Source: a bacterium (lineage in GTDB: Bacteria > Zhuqueibacterota > Zhuqueibacteria > Zhuqueibacterales > Geothermadaptataceae). Taken from it: 64,000 bases of DNA. The notes beneath the pieces were generated by a model. It did no database searches, had not been told where the DNA came from, and worked only from the letters and a program-made list of their open reading frames with translations. A program made the translations under genes and the position numbers. Position 1 is the first letter of the stretch. Each line of letters begins with the position of its first letter. Of this stretch, positions 53,185 to 62,744 are shown one piece after another. The DNA is taken from the NCBI GenBank assembly GCA_024275575.1, contig JAJRYV010000041.1:1-64000 (forward strand), in the 5' to 3' direction.

Positions 53185-56100
53185 TCAATTTTTACCCTTC
53201 GGCTGCTTGCTCTTTGCACCGGTGGTGAGAATTTTTTGAATAATCCGCGCCCGTTCTTTTTCGATATTTTTTTGCATTTCGAGGTCTTGTACTAGGTCAA
53301 AATACTTCCGTCCCTCGATCCATGTCTGTTCACAACGACTGAACGTTGAGAGTGGATGCCCGCTCCAGACCACAAAATCGCCATCCTTGCCTTTTTCCAA
53401 AGAGCCGACACGGTGGTCGATATGCAGTTGTTTGGCCGGGTAAAGGGTAGCAAATTTTAAAGCTTCCTCTTCTGCGAGGCCGCCATATTTAACTGCTTTG
53501 GCCGCTTCGAGATTCATCCGTCGGGCCAGTTCGGCATCATCGGAATTAAACGAGACGACAACGCCGGCATTGTGCATGATGGCGCCGTTGTAGGGGATGG
53601 CGTCGTACACCTCAAATTTATAAGCCCACCAGTCGCTGAATGTGGAAGCGCCGGCGCCGTGCTTGGCCAGGATATCGGCGACTTTGTAGCCTTCGAGCAC
53701 GTGCTGAAAAGCGCCGATTTTAAAACCAAAATAGTCAGCGATGCGCACCAGCATGAGGATTTCATCCTGCCGGTAGGCGTGGCAATGGATGGCTCTTTTC
53801 CCCTGTAAAATTTCCAGCAAAGTTTCCAATTCAAGATCGCGGCGGGGTGGAATGACGCCGATTTTGTTTTTTAAAGCATTATAGGTTGTCCACGCTGATT
53901 CGTAATCGCGGGCGGCTTTAAAACGGTCAAAAATAATCTGTTCAACGCCCATACGTGTTTGCGGGTAGCGGCTCGTAAACTTGTCACCCCGGTTGCTCTG
54001 TTTGACATTTTCACCGAGTGCGAATTTGATTCCGGGCTGCGCATCCTTTAACCGCAGAGCCTGCGCATCACCGCCCCAGCGCAATTTGATCACCGAGTTT
54101 TGTCCGCCGATGGGATTGGCCGAGCCGTGCAACTGGTTGATGATGGTCAGGCCTCCGGCCAGTTCGCGATATAAAGCAATCGCCCCGGGATCGATGACGT
54201 CGGCGACGCGGACTTCGGCCGTAACTGCTTGCGAGCTCTCATTTACACCCTGGTGGATGCCGGAATGGCTGTGTGCGTCGATCAATCCCGGGGTGATGTG
54301 TTTGTCTGTTGCATCGATTGTTTTTGCATTGGCCGGCACGACGATATTCTTTCCGACTTGCGCTATCTTTCCTCTGATGATCAGCATATCGGCCTCGATT
54401 CTGCCTTTTGGTCCGCTGGTCCAAATGGTACCGCCTTTGACAAAAATCACCGGCGCCTGCACCGGCAATTTGCCGTAGCTGTATGAATCGTGAGGGATAG
54501 ATTTTGTAATTTTTCCAGCAATTTTTCCAGTCGTCCTTTTTTTCTCTGGTTCATCATTGCCTGCTGTTCGCCTGGCTTGCCATTGAAATCTTTGTCCGTC
54601 CGGCAGCAGACCTGCACCGGCAAGCCGATTTTTTAAAACCTCACCGGAAAGACGGATTATGCCGCCATAACCAAGGCTGTCGCCGGGGATGAGCAGGGTG
54701 ATCCGGCGGATATCGAGCGCCGCTTTTTTAAGTTTGATTTTCAGGCTGTCAATACTGAGGATGCCGTTTAGTTTTTCCGGTTTGCCTGTCAAACTGAGCT
54801 TACTTTGCCGTACATCGCCGGGAATTTCGAGTGAGAGCGACCAGCTTCCCCGCGGGTCTGCGACGGGAACTTGCGTGATGCTATGGTGCTGGCCATTGAT
54901 CCACACACTGCACAGCGTGCTTTTCGAATCGAAAAAATCACCATCGGTGACCAGAAGATGCGCCAGTTTCCCTCTGTCGATACTACCCAATTGCTGATCG
55001 ATTCCCAAAACGGTTGCTGGAACCATGGTGAGGGCTGCCAGTGCTGTCTCTTTGGGTAACCCCTGCGTTATAGCGCGAATAATATTTTTGCGGAAATCAG
55101 CTGGATTTGTCAACCCGCTTGTAGTGAATGCGAAAGGAATGCCTGCTTTATTAACAAAACGGGCATTGGCGGGCGCCGTTTCCCAATGATTCAATTCCCG
55201 CAAACTGACGTTCAGCGCTTCCTCCGGCGAATCGACGGCCGGCGCTTGCGGGAAATTCAATGGAATGATCATCGGCACGCGTGATTTTTTCAATGCTGCA
55301 AGATGGCGGTACTCTTCACCGTTGCCGATGAGCCAGGCATTGAGTCCAAATTCACGAATGATTTTCAGTGCGCGCAGCGTGTTGAGATCGTTTTTACTTT
55401 TGATTGCGAAGACCTGTTTGGTCTGCAGTGCTTCGGCGAGGACCTGCAGACTGCTGTTGTATTGCGGGCGTTTTTGTCGGGTCGGGTTAACGGCATAAGC
55501 CCGTTGCGCTTTTTGATACCAGGCCGCATCGAGCAGCGTCTGACGGATGAGAGCGATTACCCCCATTTGGGAATTCGGATAGGAGCGATTTCGCCGACCT
55601 GGCCGCGCGAAGATAATATTTTGCGTGAGGTTTGTTTGCAACAAATTTTCATTCAATTTGCCACTGCTGAGACTCACCAGCAAGCTTGCCCCGGTAAAAA
55701 TCCCTGTCTCCGGCGCGATGACGGCGGCGGTAAAACCTTGCTTGCGCATTTTTTCCAGGTCTTCTGCTTTTACCTCAAGTGTTGCCGCAATTTTTGTTTC
55801 AGGCCGCACATATGGATTCCAGTAACCCGTACCTTTTGTTGTTTTTTTCTCGACAGAATCCGGTTTTTTCGGTAAACCGAGCTGTGAACAGGGTTCAATA
55901 AATCCCGGATAAACCGTTAAACCGGAATAATCCCAAATGCGCGCATCGGCCGGCGGTCGCACATGGGCGCCAACTGCTGCAATGTAGCCGTCCCGCAAAA
56001 CAATCGTGCCGTCTTCGATGATTCTCTCAGGCTCCTGCACAATCCTGGCATGGATTAGGGCGTGAACCCGGGGTGTGTTTTCGCGAATGCCGGTCACCGG

Positions 56101-56187
56101 TTTGCTCTGGCTGATGCCTGCTTCAGGCGCTGTCAAACCTGCTGAAAGAGCGGCTATAATCGACAGCAGGGCGTGGTATTTCCTCAT
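53185..56187 (-). CDS. Exported double-domain amidohydrolase
   Basis: The ATG at 56187 has AAGGAA 8 bases upstream and opens a signal peptide (to about residue 26). The 1000-aa protein holds two amidohydrolase units. The first (~40-440) has VYPGFIEPCSQLGLP in place of the metal HxH and looks inactive. The second (~610-960) has GLIDAHSHSG (HxH), IHCHAYRQDE, FQHVLEGYK and VVSFNSDDAEL, the full set of metal and catalytic residues. It then ends HRVGSLEKGKDGDFVVWSGH. A hydrolase acting on cyclic amides or peptides in the periplasm is inferred. The next gene encodes a second degenerate amidohydrolase. Confidence 0.88.
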   Translation of the reverse strand: MRKYHALLSIIAALSAGLTAPEAGISQSKPVTGIRENTPRVHALIHARIVQEPERIIEDGTIVLRDGYIAAVGAHVRPPADARIWDYSGLTVYPGFIEPCSQLGLPKKPDSVEKKTTKGTGYWNPYVRPETKIAATLEVKAEDLEKMRKQGFTAAVIAPETGIFTGASLLVSLSSGKLNENLLQTNLTQNIIFARPGRRNRSYPNSQMGVIALIRQTLLDAAWYQKAQRAYAVNPTRQKRPQYNSSLQVLAEALQTKQVFAIKSKNDLNTLRALKIIREFGLNAWLIGNGEEYRHLAALKKSRVPMIIPLNFPQAPAVDSPEEALNVSLRELNHWETAPANARFVNKAGIPFAFTTSGLTNPADFRKNIIRAITQGLPKETALAALTMVPATVLGIDQQLGSIDRGKLAHLLVTDGDFFDSKSTLCSVWINGQHHSITQVPVADPRGSWSLSLEIPGDVRQSKLSLTGKPEKLNGILSIDSLKIKLKKAALDIRRITLLIPGDSLGYGGIIRLSGEVLKNRLAGAGLLPDGQRFQWQARRTAGNDEPEKKRTTGKIAGKITKSIPHDSYSYGKLPVQAPVIFVKGGTIWTSGPKGRIEADMLIIRGKIAQVGKNIVVPANAKTIDATDKHITPGLIDAHSHSGIHQGVNESSQAVTAEVRVADVIDPGAIALYRELAGGLTIINQLHGSANPIGGQNSVIKLRWGGDAQALRLKDAQPGIKFALGENVKQSNRGDKFTSRYPQTRMGVEQIIFDRFKAARDYESAWTTYNALKNKIGVIPPRRDLELETLLEILQGKRAIHCHAYRQDEILMLVRIADYFGFKIGAFQHVLEGYKVADILAKHGAGASTFSDWWAYKFEVYDAIPYNGAIMHNAGVVVSFNSDDAELARRMNLEAAKAVKYGGLAEEEALKFATLYPAKQLHIDHRVGSLEKGKDGDFVVWSGHPLSTFSRCEQTWIEGRKYFDLVQDLEMQKNIEKERARIIQKILTTGAKSKQPKGKN

Positions 56188-56704
56188 TTGAATTTCCTTG
56201 TTCAATTGGTTTGTTCGGGAATCCCAAAAGATGTCGGCAAAGCAGAATAGGGGCTCTGGTCTTCCTGAGTAGTAAAAAAATGTGAAAAGCAATTGAGAAC
56301 TCTGATAGATCTTTCCTGATTTTGAAAAAATCACCAAAGGGGAATATTACTATTGTGTATCTAAAAGAATGGGTTGAGATGCGCAATGAGAATTAATAGT
56401 TTAAAGGAATATAACAAATACAAAAAGTTCAAGCAATTTTTACAGAAAAATTAAATATACCCTGTTTTGTCATTGATCATCGGTTTAAATCATTAATTTA
56501 TTGTGACCGTAGCCGGGCATGATTTTCATGGGGCGACCGGTTTATGGGGAGGTTTGGCTTTTTGGGAAAACCGGATTCATCGGAAAAAAGAACGGGGGGT
56601 TATAAGCTGAGAACCTGTGATCGTTCTGTTCAGGACGGAAAGCAATGAAACCCTTTATAAGGGGCTGAAAGCCAATGACTCGCTAAAAACGGGGTGAATT
56701 CGGG
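56188..56704. other. Intergenic region, no gene seen
   Basis: About 520 bases lie between two minus-strand genes. They include a G-rich stretch near 56520-56600 (GGGGCGACCGG, GGGGAGG) with no matching riboswitch consensus that I recognise. Confidence 0.5.
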
Positions 56705-57529
56705 CTAAGCAAAAGAGCTTTGTAAAGCTTTTCGCAAGGCGGCAACCCAGATGGCAATCCAGTGCTCTTCCCTTGCGGCTAATCGCAGCTCAGTATAGGA
56801 CAGGTTTAGCAAGCGAATCAGGGCTTCGCAGTAATCGTTTTCAATTGTGCGCAAGGGTGATTTCCCACGCCTTGATTGATCACCCAGGCTTCCCTCAAGC
56901 GCCATAAATTTGTTCGTCAAAACGAAATAGCGCCAGATGCGCAATAGCTTGCCGGGTGTCATGCCGTAAATTTGCTTGCTGAGATAATCGAGTTTAAATG
57001 ATGAGCAGTGGATGGCTTCTTCAAGGTGTTTGCGTTGTATTTCCTGAGCGTTTTTCAGAGGAATATTATCAAATGCTTTAACCAGGAGGCTCTGGTTATA
57101 GCTATAAGGCTGAGTGATTTTCAAAGGAACGAACCAGTCGAGATAGACATTGGAAACGGGTTTACCGGCCAGCAAATTCAACCAGAGGTGAAACTTGCGG
57201 TCATCACAATGTGGAATGATTATGGTCGCGGCGGGTTGTTCGCAAGGGGGGATTTGACCCACAGGCATACGGGCTGTAATGACACTGGATTTTTTTGATT
57301 CCGAGTCCATCCGGTCCAGGAAATTTTTACCTCGGACCAGATTTTTCTGATCCAGTACAAAAATCGCCGGTTTCCCGTTAAGTTTAAATTTTTCAATAGA
57401 TTGCAGGGTAGCTTGTGACGATACCAGGAACGGCAGACGTGAATTCTGCTCGATCGCGTCGATCACAAATGTGGTAACTATTTTGCCATTAATCATAGCG
57501 TACCCATCCTGGGAGTTTGGTTCAATCAT
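56705..57529 (-). CDS. AraC-like regulator with degenerate receiver-like N-terminus
   Basis: The 274-aa protein has an N-terminal ~110 residues with alternating strands and helices (TTFVIDAIEQNSRLPFLVSS, GKPAIFVLDQKN) that resemble a receiver or periplasmic-type fold but lack a clear acidic pocket. The stretch CSSFKLDYLSKQIYGMTPGK and LLRIWRYFVLTNKFM (~190-225) matches the second helix-turn-helix of AraC/XylS regulators. Family and fold are low-confidence. The stop is TAG. It is monocistronic with no obvious target beside it. Confidence 0.5.
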   Translation of the reverse strand: MIEPNSQDGYAMINGKIVTTFVIDAIEQNSRLPFLVSSQATLQSIEKFKLNGKPAIFVLDQKNLVRGKNFLDRMDSESKKSSVITARMPVGQIPPCEQPAATIIIPHCDDRKFHLWLNLLAGKPVSNVYLDWFVPLKITQPYSYNQSLLVKAFDNIPLKNAQEIQRKHLEEAIHCSSFKLDYLSKQIYGMTPGKLLRIWRYFVLTNKFMALEGSLGDQSRRGKSPLRTIENDYCEALIRLLNLSYTELRLAAREEHWIAIWVAALRKALQSSFA

Positions 57530-57717
57530 GTCCGACGAATAGTTGCCTTTTGAACGAAAGAGAAATTTATTTATCTGCGCAATGGTCGTTTTTGTCCCAC
57601 CAGGCTGTGAGAATCGTCAAATAGAGATTTGACAGTGAAGAGAATTTAACAAATCGTGTTAAAGTTGCAAGCCGATTTATATATGGATTTACACATGGAT
57701 GCGGCACGTCGTCGTGA

Positions 57718-58542
57718 TCAGTCTTCGAGCAGGACTTCTTTTTCTACCCAGTCATCCCAGCCGCCGTGATAAATTTTTATGGAATCACAGCCGGCCTGTT
57801 GTAGACGGGTGGCGAGGATGTCGGCCTTTTCACAGTGGGCGCTGCTACAGAAGACGATCAGATTCTGTTCCACCAAATCCCACAATTGAATGAGACTATC
57901 GAGATTTGCCGTATCGTGTGGAATGCTGATGGCGTCGCCGATAGTGCCATAGAGAAACTGCATCTCCGAACGTGCATCGATGAGCAGCGCTGTTTCATCG
58001 ATGATCGCCTGATTGACGGCTGGGAAATCGATCGACGGGATCGCAACAGGCATTTGGGCTGCCGGTTCAGACGAAGGAAATAACAGCGATAACCCGGCGA
58101 GACAAAACAAACCGATGGCAAGCTGCGCCAGCCATTTTTTTTCTCCGGTGCCGGGCACGATAAATAAAAAACCGGCCAGCAAGGCAAAAAGGAGAATGAG
58201 ATGTCCCCAGAGCGGCAGTTGCGAAATGATGGCGAGATTACCGAAACAGCTGCAATCGAGGCTGCGGTACTGGCTGTAAGCGGTGATGACAAGAAAAGCA
58301 ATTGGCACCAGCAGCAATATTCTAACGGGCTTGAGCCATAGGAGTACGATGACGATAAGCTCTACTGCGATTAAAACAAAGACAAAAGTTGTGGCGAGGT
58401 TCGGACTCAGGTAAAAAAGTTCGGCCATCGCCGGTGCCGTACTGGCCAGACTGCTCCATTTACCGAACATAGAAAGCAAAAAAACGATGGAAAGCAAAAT
58501 TTTTATCAGAATTGCACCTGTTGTGCTTTGATTATTTTTCAC
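57718..58542 (-). CDS. MauE/DoxX-like membrane domain fused to a rhodanese domain
   Basis: The 274-aa protein has about five transmembrane helices (1-165) with SMFGKWSSL and the cysteine motif DCSCFG between helices, as in MauE-type membrane proteins of redox maturation. A rhodanese-like domain (~190-270) follows: LLIDARSEMQFLYGTIGDAI, IVFCSSAHCEKADILA with the probable catalytic Cys, and HGGWDDWVEKE. Fusion of a thiol-transporting membrane domain to a sulfurtransferase suggests a redox or sulfur-trafficking role. It is not clustered with methylamine-utilisation genes. Confidence 0.82.
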   Translation of the reverse strand: MKNNQSTTGAILIKILLSIVFLLSMFGKWSSLASTAPAMAELFYLSPNLATTFVFVLIAVELIVIVLLWLKPVRILLLVPIAFLVITAYSQYRSLDCSCFGNLAIISQLPLWGHLILLFALLAGFLFIVPGTGEKKWLAQLAIGLFCLAGLSLLFPSSEPAAQMPVAIPSIDFPAVNQAIIDETALLIDARSEMQFLYGTIGDAISIPHDTANLDSLIQLWDLVEQNLIVFCSSAHCEKADILATRLQQAGCDSIKIYHGGWDDWVEKEVLLED

Positions 58543-58626
58543 CTGAGTTTTCCTGAATTTAAAGTGACGAATCGTTGTATTAGTGATTGAATACAGCCCA
58601 TGAGCTGGAATTGCAAAGGCAGAAAG

Positions 58627-59526
58627 TTATTTATCGTCCAGTTTTCGCCGCCAGAACGGTTGCAGAAAGTGGCCGCGCTCACGGGCGCGCAGAAGCATGT
58701 ATATTCCCGTCGCAGTGCAAATTATCAAGGCGAATAATGAGGCCTCGGCGCCAAAAGCACCGCCAGTGAGCAGCTCCGGCCCGGTCATTTGCGATTGTAA
58801 AATACCACGTCCTCCGTACCCGGAAACCGCGATGCCGAAAAAACCTCCCTGAGTTGCATTCCAGGCAAAATGCAAACCGATCGCCAGCCATAGCCGCCGC
58901 GTGAGCATAAACGCTGCCGCGAGAAGCAAGCCGGCTTCGAGCGCAATGGCAAAACTGCTGAAAAGTGTGGCATTGGGATTTCCTGCATGCCCGAAGCCAA
59001 ACAGCAGCGCCGAAAAAATAATCGCAATCCAGCTTCCCAGACTTTCTTCCATAATTCTGAAAACCACACCGCGAAAGATGATTTCTTCGATGAATCCGGC
59101 AGAAATCGACATGGACAGGGGGAGAACCAAAACCGCTAAACCATTGGTCGTACTGACGGAATAGTAGCCGAGCAGCCACAAAATGCCGACAACCAGCGAA
59201 AAAGCTCCGGCGCCGATGGCGCTGCCAAGGGCAAATTCTTGCGGCGCACCCGTTAAAGTCAGCTCATGGTTTCGGCGTTTTTCGATTAAGACGACAAACC
59301 CCGAATAGACGAAGCAGGCCACCGTCACTTTGATTAAAGTTGAAGATAATTGCCACAGCGCAGGTGCATTTTCTCCAGGAAAAATCAAGCTGCCGAGCGC
59401 ATTCATCAGGGCTCCGGTTGCCAGTGTGGCTGAAATCAGCAAAATCAGGGCTATAATCGCACGAACGAACGGAAACATGATGATTTGCCGTGCCATCGGC
59501 TTCCGGGTTGTGGTTTCATCAGGCAT
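58627..59526 (-). CDS. CPBP family intramembrane metalloprotease
   Basis: The ATG at 59526 has GGAG 6 bases upstream and is preferred to 59538. The 299-aa protein has about seven or eight helices. The family's catalytic motifs are present: EEIIFRG (EExxxR, ~160) and FGFGHAGN (FxxxH) about 45 residues later, with a third HFAWN motif after. CPBP proteases cleave within membranes or modify bacteriocin immunity; the substrate is unknown. It lies 15 bases beyond the start of the M1 peptidase gene's 3' side on the same strand, so they may be co-transcribed. Confidence 0.88.
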   Translation of the reverse strand: MPDETTTRKPMARQIIMFPFVRAIIALILLISATLATGALMNALGSLIFPGENAPALWQLSSTLIKVTVACFVYSGFVVLIEKRRNHELTLTGAPQEFALGSAIGAGAFSLVVGILWLLGYYSVSTTNGLAVLVLPLSMSISAGFIEEIIFRGVVFRIMEESLGSWIAIIFSALLFGFGHAGNPNATLFSSFAIALEAGLLLAAAFMLTRRLWLAIGLHFAWNATQGGFFGIAVSGYGGRGILQSQMTGPELLTGGAFGAEASLFALIICTATGIYMLLRARERGHFLQPFWRRKLDDK

Positions 59527-59552
59527 CTGGTTCTCCATTTTAGACGTTGTCT

Positions 59553-61433
59553 TTAGGGATTTATTATTTCTGTTTTAATATAAAAATACTCCGCTGCCGG
59601 TTGCCAGTTTTCCTCCGATGCTCCAGCCAGAGCCTGTGCCTGCCAGAATGTCCTCGGCCGGATAAGCTGTAGTTCGCCGTTTACCCGCACTTTGAGCGGC
59701 ATGTCAAAATCATCGACATTGGCCTGCCAGCGGAAATTCACCGAATCGGCCGAAAACTTGTATTGCAAAACAGGCAGATCCGCCCAGTAGAGATATTGTT
59801 CAAAGACCGGCCGCAGGTCGCGTTTCAAATAATCGTTGAAATAGTTGATCACGTCTTTCGTCCAGATATTTTTATACCGGAAATGGGCTGTATAATCTTT
59901 GATGAGTGCCCACCATTGTTCATCGTTATCCACTACGTGACGTAATGTATTTAAAAATAATGCACCCTTGAAATATTGGTCCTGTGTCGGCCAGTGGTTA
60001 ACGCCGATGGGGCCGATGATCGGCTCGCGGTTGGCTACTTTTCCCCGGTAACCGTTTAAATACTTTATTGCCTCCGCATAGCCGAAGAGACATTCGACGT
60101 AGATACCCTCGGCATAAGTTGTCCAGCCTTCCTGAATCCAGGCATCGGAAACATCGTTTGCAGTTACACTGTTGCCATACCATTCATGCCCACTTTCATG
60201 CACGATGATAAAATCGAATTTTGAACTGATGCCGACACCTGTCCAGTCGACGCCGAGATAGCCGTTCCGGTAGCGATTGCCATAGGCCACAGCGCTTTGG
60301 TGCTCCATACCGGCGTAAGGCACTTCGATGAGTTTAAATCCATCACGTGGGAAAGGATAAGGGCCGAAGAATTTTTCGAAGCATTTCATCATCGGTTTCA
60401 CCTGGGCAAATTGGCGTTTGGCGGCTTGCAGGTGGAAAGGCAGTACGTAATAATCGAGCGTTAAATCGCCGTGCTTTTCTGAAAAATGTGCATATTTACC
60501 GATGTTCATGGCAACAGAGTAGTTGTTGATGGGATAGTGTACTTTCCAGTCGTAGCGCGTGTAACCATCGCCGAGATCGGTTTTGCCGAGATAGCGGCCA
60601 TTGGAAACATCCATCAAATCCGAGGGCACGGCGATGCTGATTTTCATGCTGTCCACTTCATCGGGTTTCTGGTCTTTATTTGGCCACCACAGGCTGGCGC
60701 CGATGCCCTGGCAGGCGGTGATCACCCATGGATTGCCGAGGCTATCTTCCTTGAATGCCAGCCCGCCAAAACGCCCGGTCTCCTGCGGATAGCCGGAATA
60801 ATAAAAATCGATGGTATATGTCGAACCGGCAGCCAGCTTTTCAGGGAAATCGATATAAACTGCATTAAACTCCCGAGTGTATTTTAGAACTTTATTCTCC
60901 CAAAGTAGGCTGTCGACATTCATGTTGGCAAAAAGATCGAGTTGAATGCGGTCATCGCTTTTCAACATGGTAAAACGAATCGCATTTTTGCCGGTGAGAT
61001 ATTTCTTCGCGACATCAACCCTCACGCTGAGGTCATAGTAGCGCAGGTCATTGTTTTCCCGCCAGGGCCCCCACGATCCGCGCAGTGAATCAGTCCTGGT
61101 GAACGCCATTTTTTGCTCTTGTATGTTGGCCAGGGTCTCGTCAAAAAACAGTTGAACATGGCCGGTCTTCGCCGCAGGATTGAATTGCAGGCTGCGATAG
61201 TTTTTGGCATGAACCGTTAAATCGGCGTGCGCCAGCGCCGCCGGAATAGTCACTTTGCCGTGCATGTCGGAACGCAAGACCGGCGTCATCCCTTTTTTAT
61301 AGACCATCACCCCCTCGATGGGCTTTTGTGTGCGGGAATCGATGATTTTAACCACCGCATTTTTTTCTCCACCGCAAGCGGTCATAACAAAAAACGCCAG
61401 TAAAAACAAGCTGAGGGAATTGGTTTTGCTCAT
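59553..61433 (-). CDS. M1 family aminopeptidase-like lipoprotein
   Basis: The 626-aa protein has a lipoprotein signal (FFVMTAC, Cys20). A small carboxypeptidase-regulatory-like domain (~25-90) follows, then the M1 fold. The substrate-binding motif reads GMEHQSAVAYG in place of GAMEN. The zinc site is HESGHEWYGNSV with the downstream Glu in WIQEGWTTYAEG. All three ligands are intact. M1 enzymes remove N-terminal residues of peptides, so an outer-membrane peptide-processing role is expected. It precedes the CPBP protease gene. Confidence 0.92.
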   Translation of the reverse strand: MSKTNSLSLFLLAFFVMTACGGEKNAVVKIIDSRTQKPIEGVMVYKKGMTPVLRSDMHGKVTIPAALAHADLTVHAKNYRSLQFNPAAKTGHVQLFFDETLANIQEQKMAFTRTDSLRGSWGPWRENNDLRYYDLSVRVDVAKKYLTGKNAIRFTMLKSDDRIQLDLFANMNVDSLLWENKVLKYTREFNAVYIDFPEKLAAGSTYTIDFYYSGYPQETGRFGGLAFKEDSLGNPWVITACQGIGASLWWPNKDQKPDEVDSMKISIAVPSDLMDVSNGRYLGKTDLGDGYTRYDWKVHYPINNYSVAMNIGKYAHFSEKHGDLTLDYYVLPFHLQAAKRQFAQVKPMMKCFEKFFGPYPFPRDGFKLIEVPYAGMEHQSAVAYGNRYRNGYLGVDWTGVGISSKFDFIIVHESGHEWYGNSVTANDVSDAWIQEGWTTYAEGIYVECLFGYAEAIKYLNGYRGKVANREPIIGPIGVNHWPTQDQYFKGALFLNTLRHVVDNDEQWWALIKDYTAHFRYKNIWTKDVINYFNDYLKRDLRPVFEQYLYWADLPVLQYKFSADSVNFRWQANVDDFDMPLKVRVNGELQLIRPRTFWQAQALAGASEENWQPAAEYFYIKTEIINP

Positions 61434-61488
61434 GTCAATCCTTTTTAGAATTTATCTGCTTCTTTTTCAACCTGCTCTATCTATGAAT

Positions 61489-61522
61489 TTTGCCACAGAG
61501 ACACAGAGCACACTGAGGATAA
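61489..61522. repeat. CACAGAGACACAGAG-type dispersed repeat
   Basis: TTTGCCACAGAGACACAGAG then CACACTGAGGATA is typical of widespread intergenic repeats and related to the words at 16505-16535 and 51061-51081. AACCTGCTCTAT lies just upstream (61469-61480), as it does in two other repeat-rich regions. Confidence 0.45.
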
Positions 61523-61536
61523 ATGATGAGCGCTGA

Positions 61537-62097
61537 TTAGTCCTGTTTCGTAAAACTCACCGAGTTGGCTTCCCAGGTTACCGCATCGCCTGTCAAGCCG
61601 TTTTTATAATCGATGATGAATAGTTTTTCCGGGATAACTTTAATCAAAACATATGTTTTTTCACGCTCGGTATAGAATTGGTCCCATCTTTTTTTCCAGT
61701 ATTTTGCCCTGGAAGCAGCATCATCCACGAGCTCGGCATTTCCCTGAATGGTGACGTAGCCACCGCCAGCGGGATCGTTGTAATAGAGTGAAACGCTGGA
61801 ATGTTGGCGAATATCCCGCACTTTGCGGCTATTTTTATTGGTGCCGAGCCAGATGATCATGTTTTGATCCGGCGGAAAGGGGTCCATCGTGCGCACATTC
61901 GCGCGGCCATTGGAATCGATGGTGACCAGTGCACACCAGGCGACCGAATCAATCAATGCCCGTGCGGATTTGAGAATGGTTACTCCATCGGTTTTTGCGG
62001 TATTTTCATGAATTTGTGCAAAACTACTTCTCCATGACAAAACAAAAAGCAGGATAAAACAAGCGACAATACACATAAACCGTTTTTTTCCCATCAC
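61537..62097 (-). CDS. Exported pyridoxamine-phosphate-oxidase-fold (general-stress-like) protein
   Basis: The 186-aa protein has a signal peptide (to about residue 27, ending SSFAQ). The mature part has the split-barrel FMN-binding layout of PNPOx-like proteins: WCALVTIDSNGRANVRTMDP, NMIIWLGTNKNSRKVRDIRQ, SVSLYYNDPAGGGYVTIQGN. Most family members are cytosolic, so export is unusual; the signal is clear. Flavin or heme binding is possible but unproven. AGGAAA precedes a double ATG. Confidence 0.85.
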   Translation of the reverse strand: MMGKKRFMCIVACFILLFVLSWRSSFAQIHENTAKTDGVTILKSARALIDSVAWCALVTIDSNGRANVRTMDPFPPDQNMIIWLGTNKNSRKVRDIRQHSSVSLYYNDPAGGGYVTIQGNAELVDDAASRAKYWKKRWDQFYTEREKTYVLIKVIPEKLFIIDYKNGLTGDAVTWEANSVSFTKQD

Positions 62098-62141
62098 GAT
62101 TTCCTCATCGGAATTGCAGGTTCAGGCTTTTGAAAAATGCA

Positions 62142-62744
62142 TCAATTAGATAAATGCATGCCGAAAGCAACAGATTTTTCATCATTTTTTATTTCATGGA
62201 AACCCAGGTGTTGATAAAACTTGATCGCGCCGGGGTTGCTCTTGCCGACCTGTAAATGCACTGCCGTAACATGCAACTCGCCCAGTTTTAGCAAAAACTT
62301 CCGCATCAACTTTCGGCCGTTGCCGCCACCCTGCCCCTTTGGTAAAATATCGATATGCAAATGTGCCGGATAGGCGTCAAAATCAGGATGGATTTGATGA
62401 CCGAGGTGCATAAGCTCCACAAGTCTCTGTTGCAAAGCACTGCCTGTTTTGCTGTGCAAAGGGTACCTTTGTCGTAAAACAGGGAACCACTCTCGCTCAC
62501 ACCATGCTGAAAATACTGGTGAACTTTTCGTGCCTAAAATATAACCAAGCGGCTGTTCGGCTTTGGTCAGGATAAAACACAGTTCGGGCTCGAATATCAC
62601 ATATGGTGCCGCATAAATATGGCCGACAAGGTCCGGATCGTCAAAAAAGTAAGTGGCGTCTTTGCCGCTATCAGCGGTGTGCAGACAAATACGATAAAGT
62701 GCAGGTATGTCACCGGGATGAAATGGACGAATAGCAAAAGACAT
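62142..62744 (-). CDS. GNAT family acetyltransferase
   Basis: The ATG at 62744 begins the typical strand MSFAIRPFHPGDIPALYRIC; GAGGAAA lies about 12 bases upstream. The longer in-frame start at 62894 adds an unlikely tail. The 200-aa protein has AHLHIDILPKGQGGGNGRKL, in which the acetyl-CoA loop Q/R-x-x-G-x-G/A is GQGGGNGR, and VGKSNPGAIKFYQHLGFHEI, the classic terminal strand-helix. Layout is like the C-terminal domain of some O-GlcNAcase-associated acetyltransferases. Substrate unknown. Confidence 0.85.
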   Translation of the reverse strand: MSFAIRPFHPGDIPALYRICLHTADSGKDATYFFDDPDLVGHIYAAPYVIFEPELCFILTKAEQPLGYILGTKSSPVFSAWCEREWFPVLRQRYPLHSKTGSALQQRLVELMHLGHQIHPDFDAYPAHLHIDILPKGQGGGNGRKLMRKFLLKLGELHVTAVHLQVGKSNPGAIKFYQHLGFHEIKNDEKSVAFGMHLSN

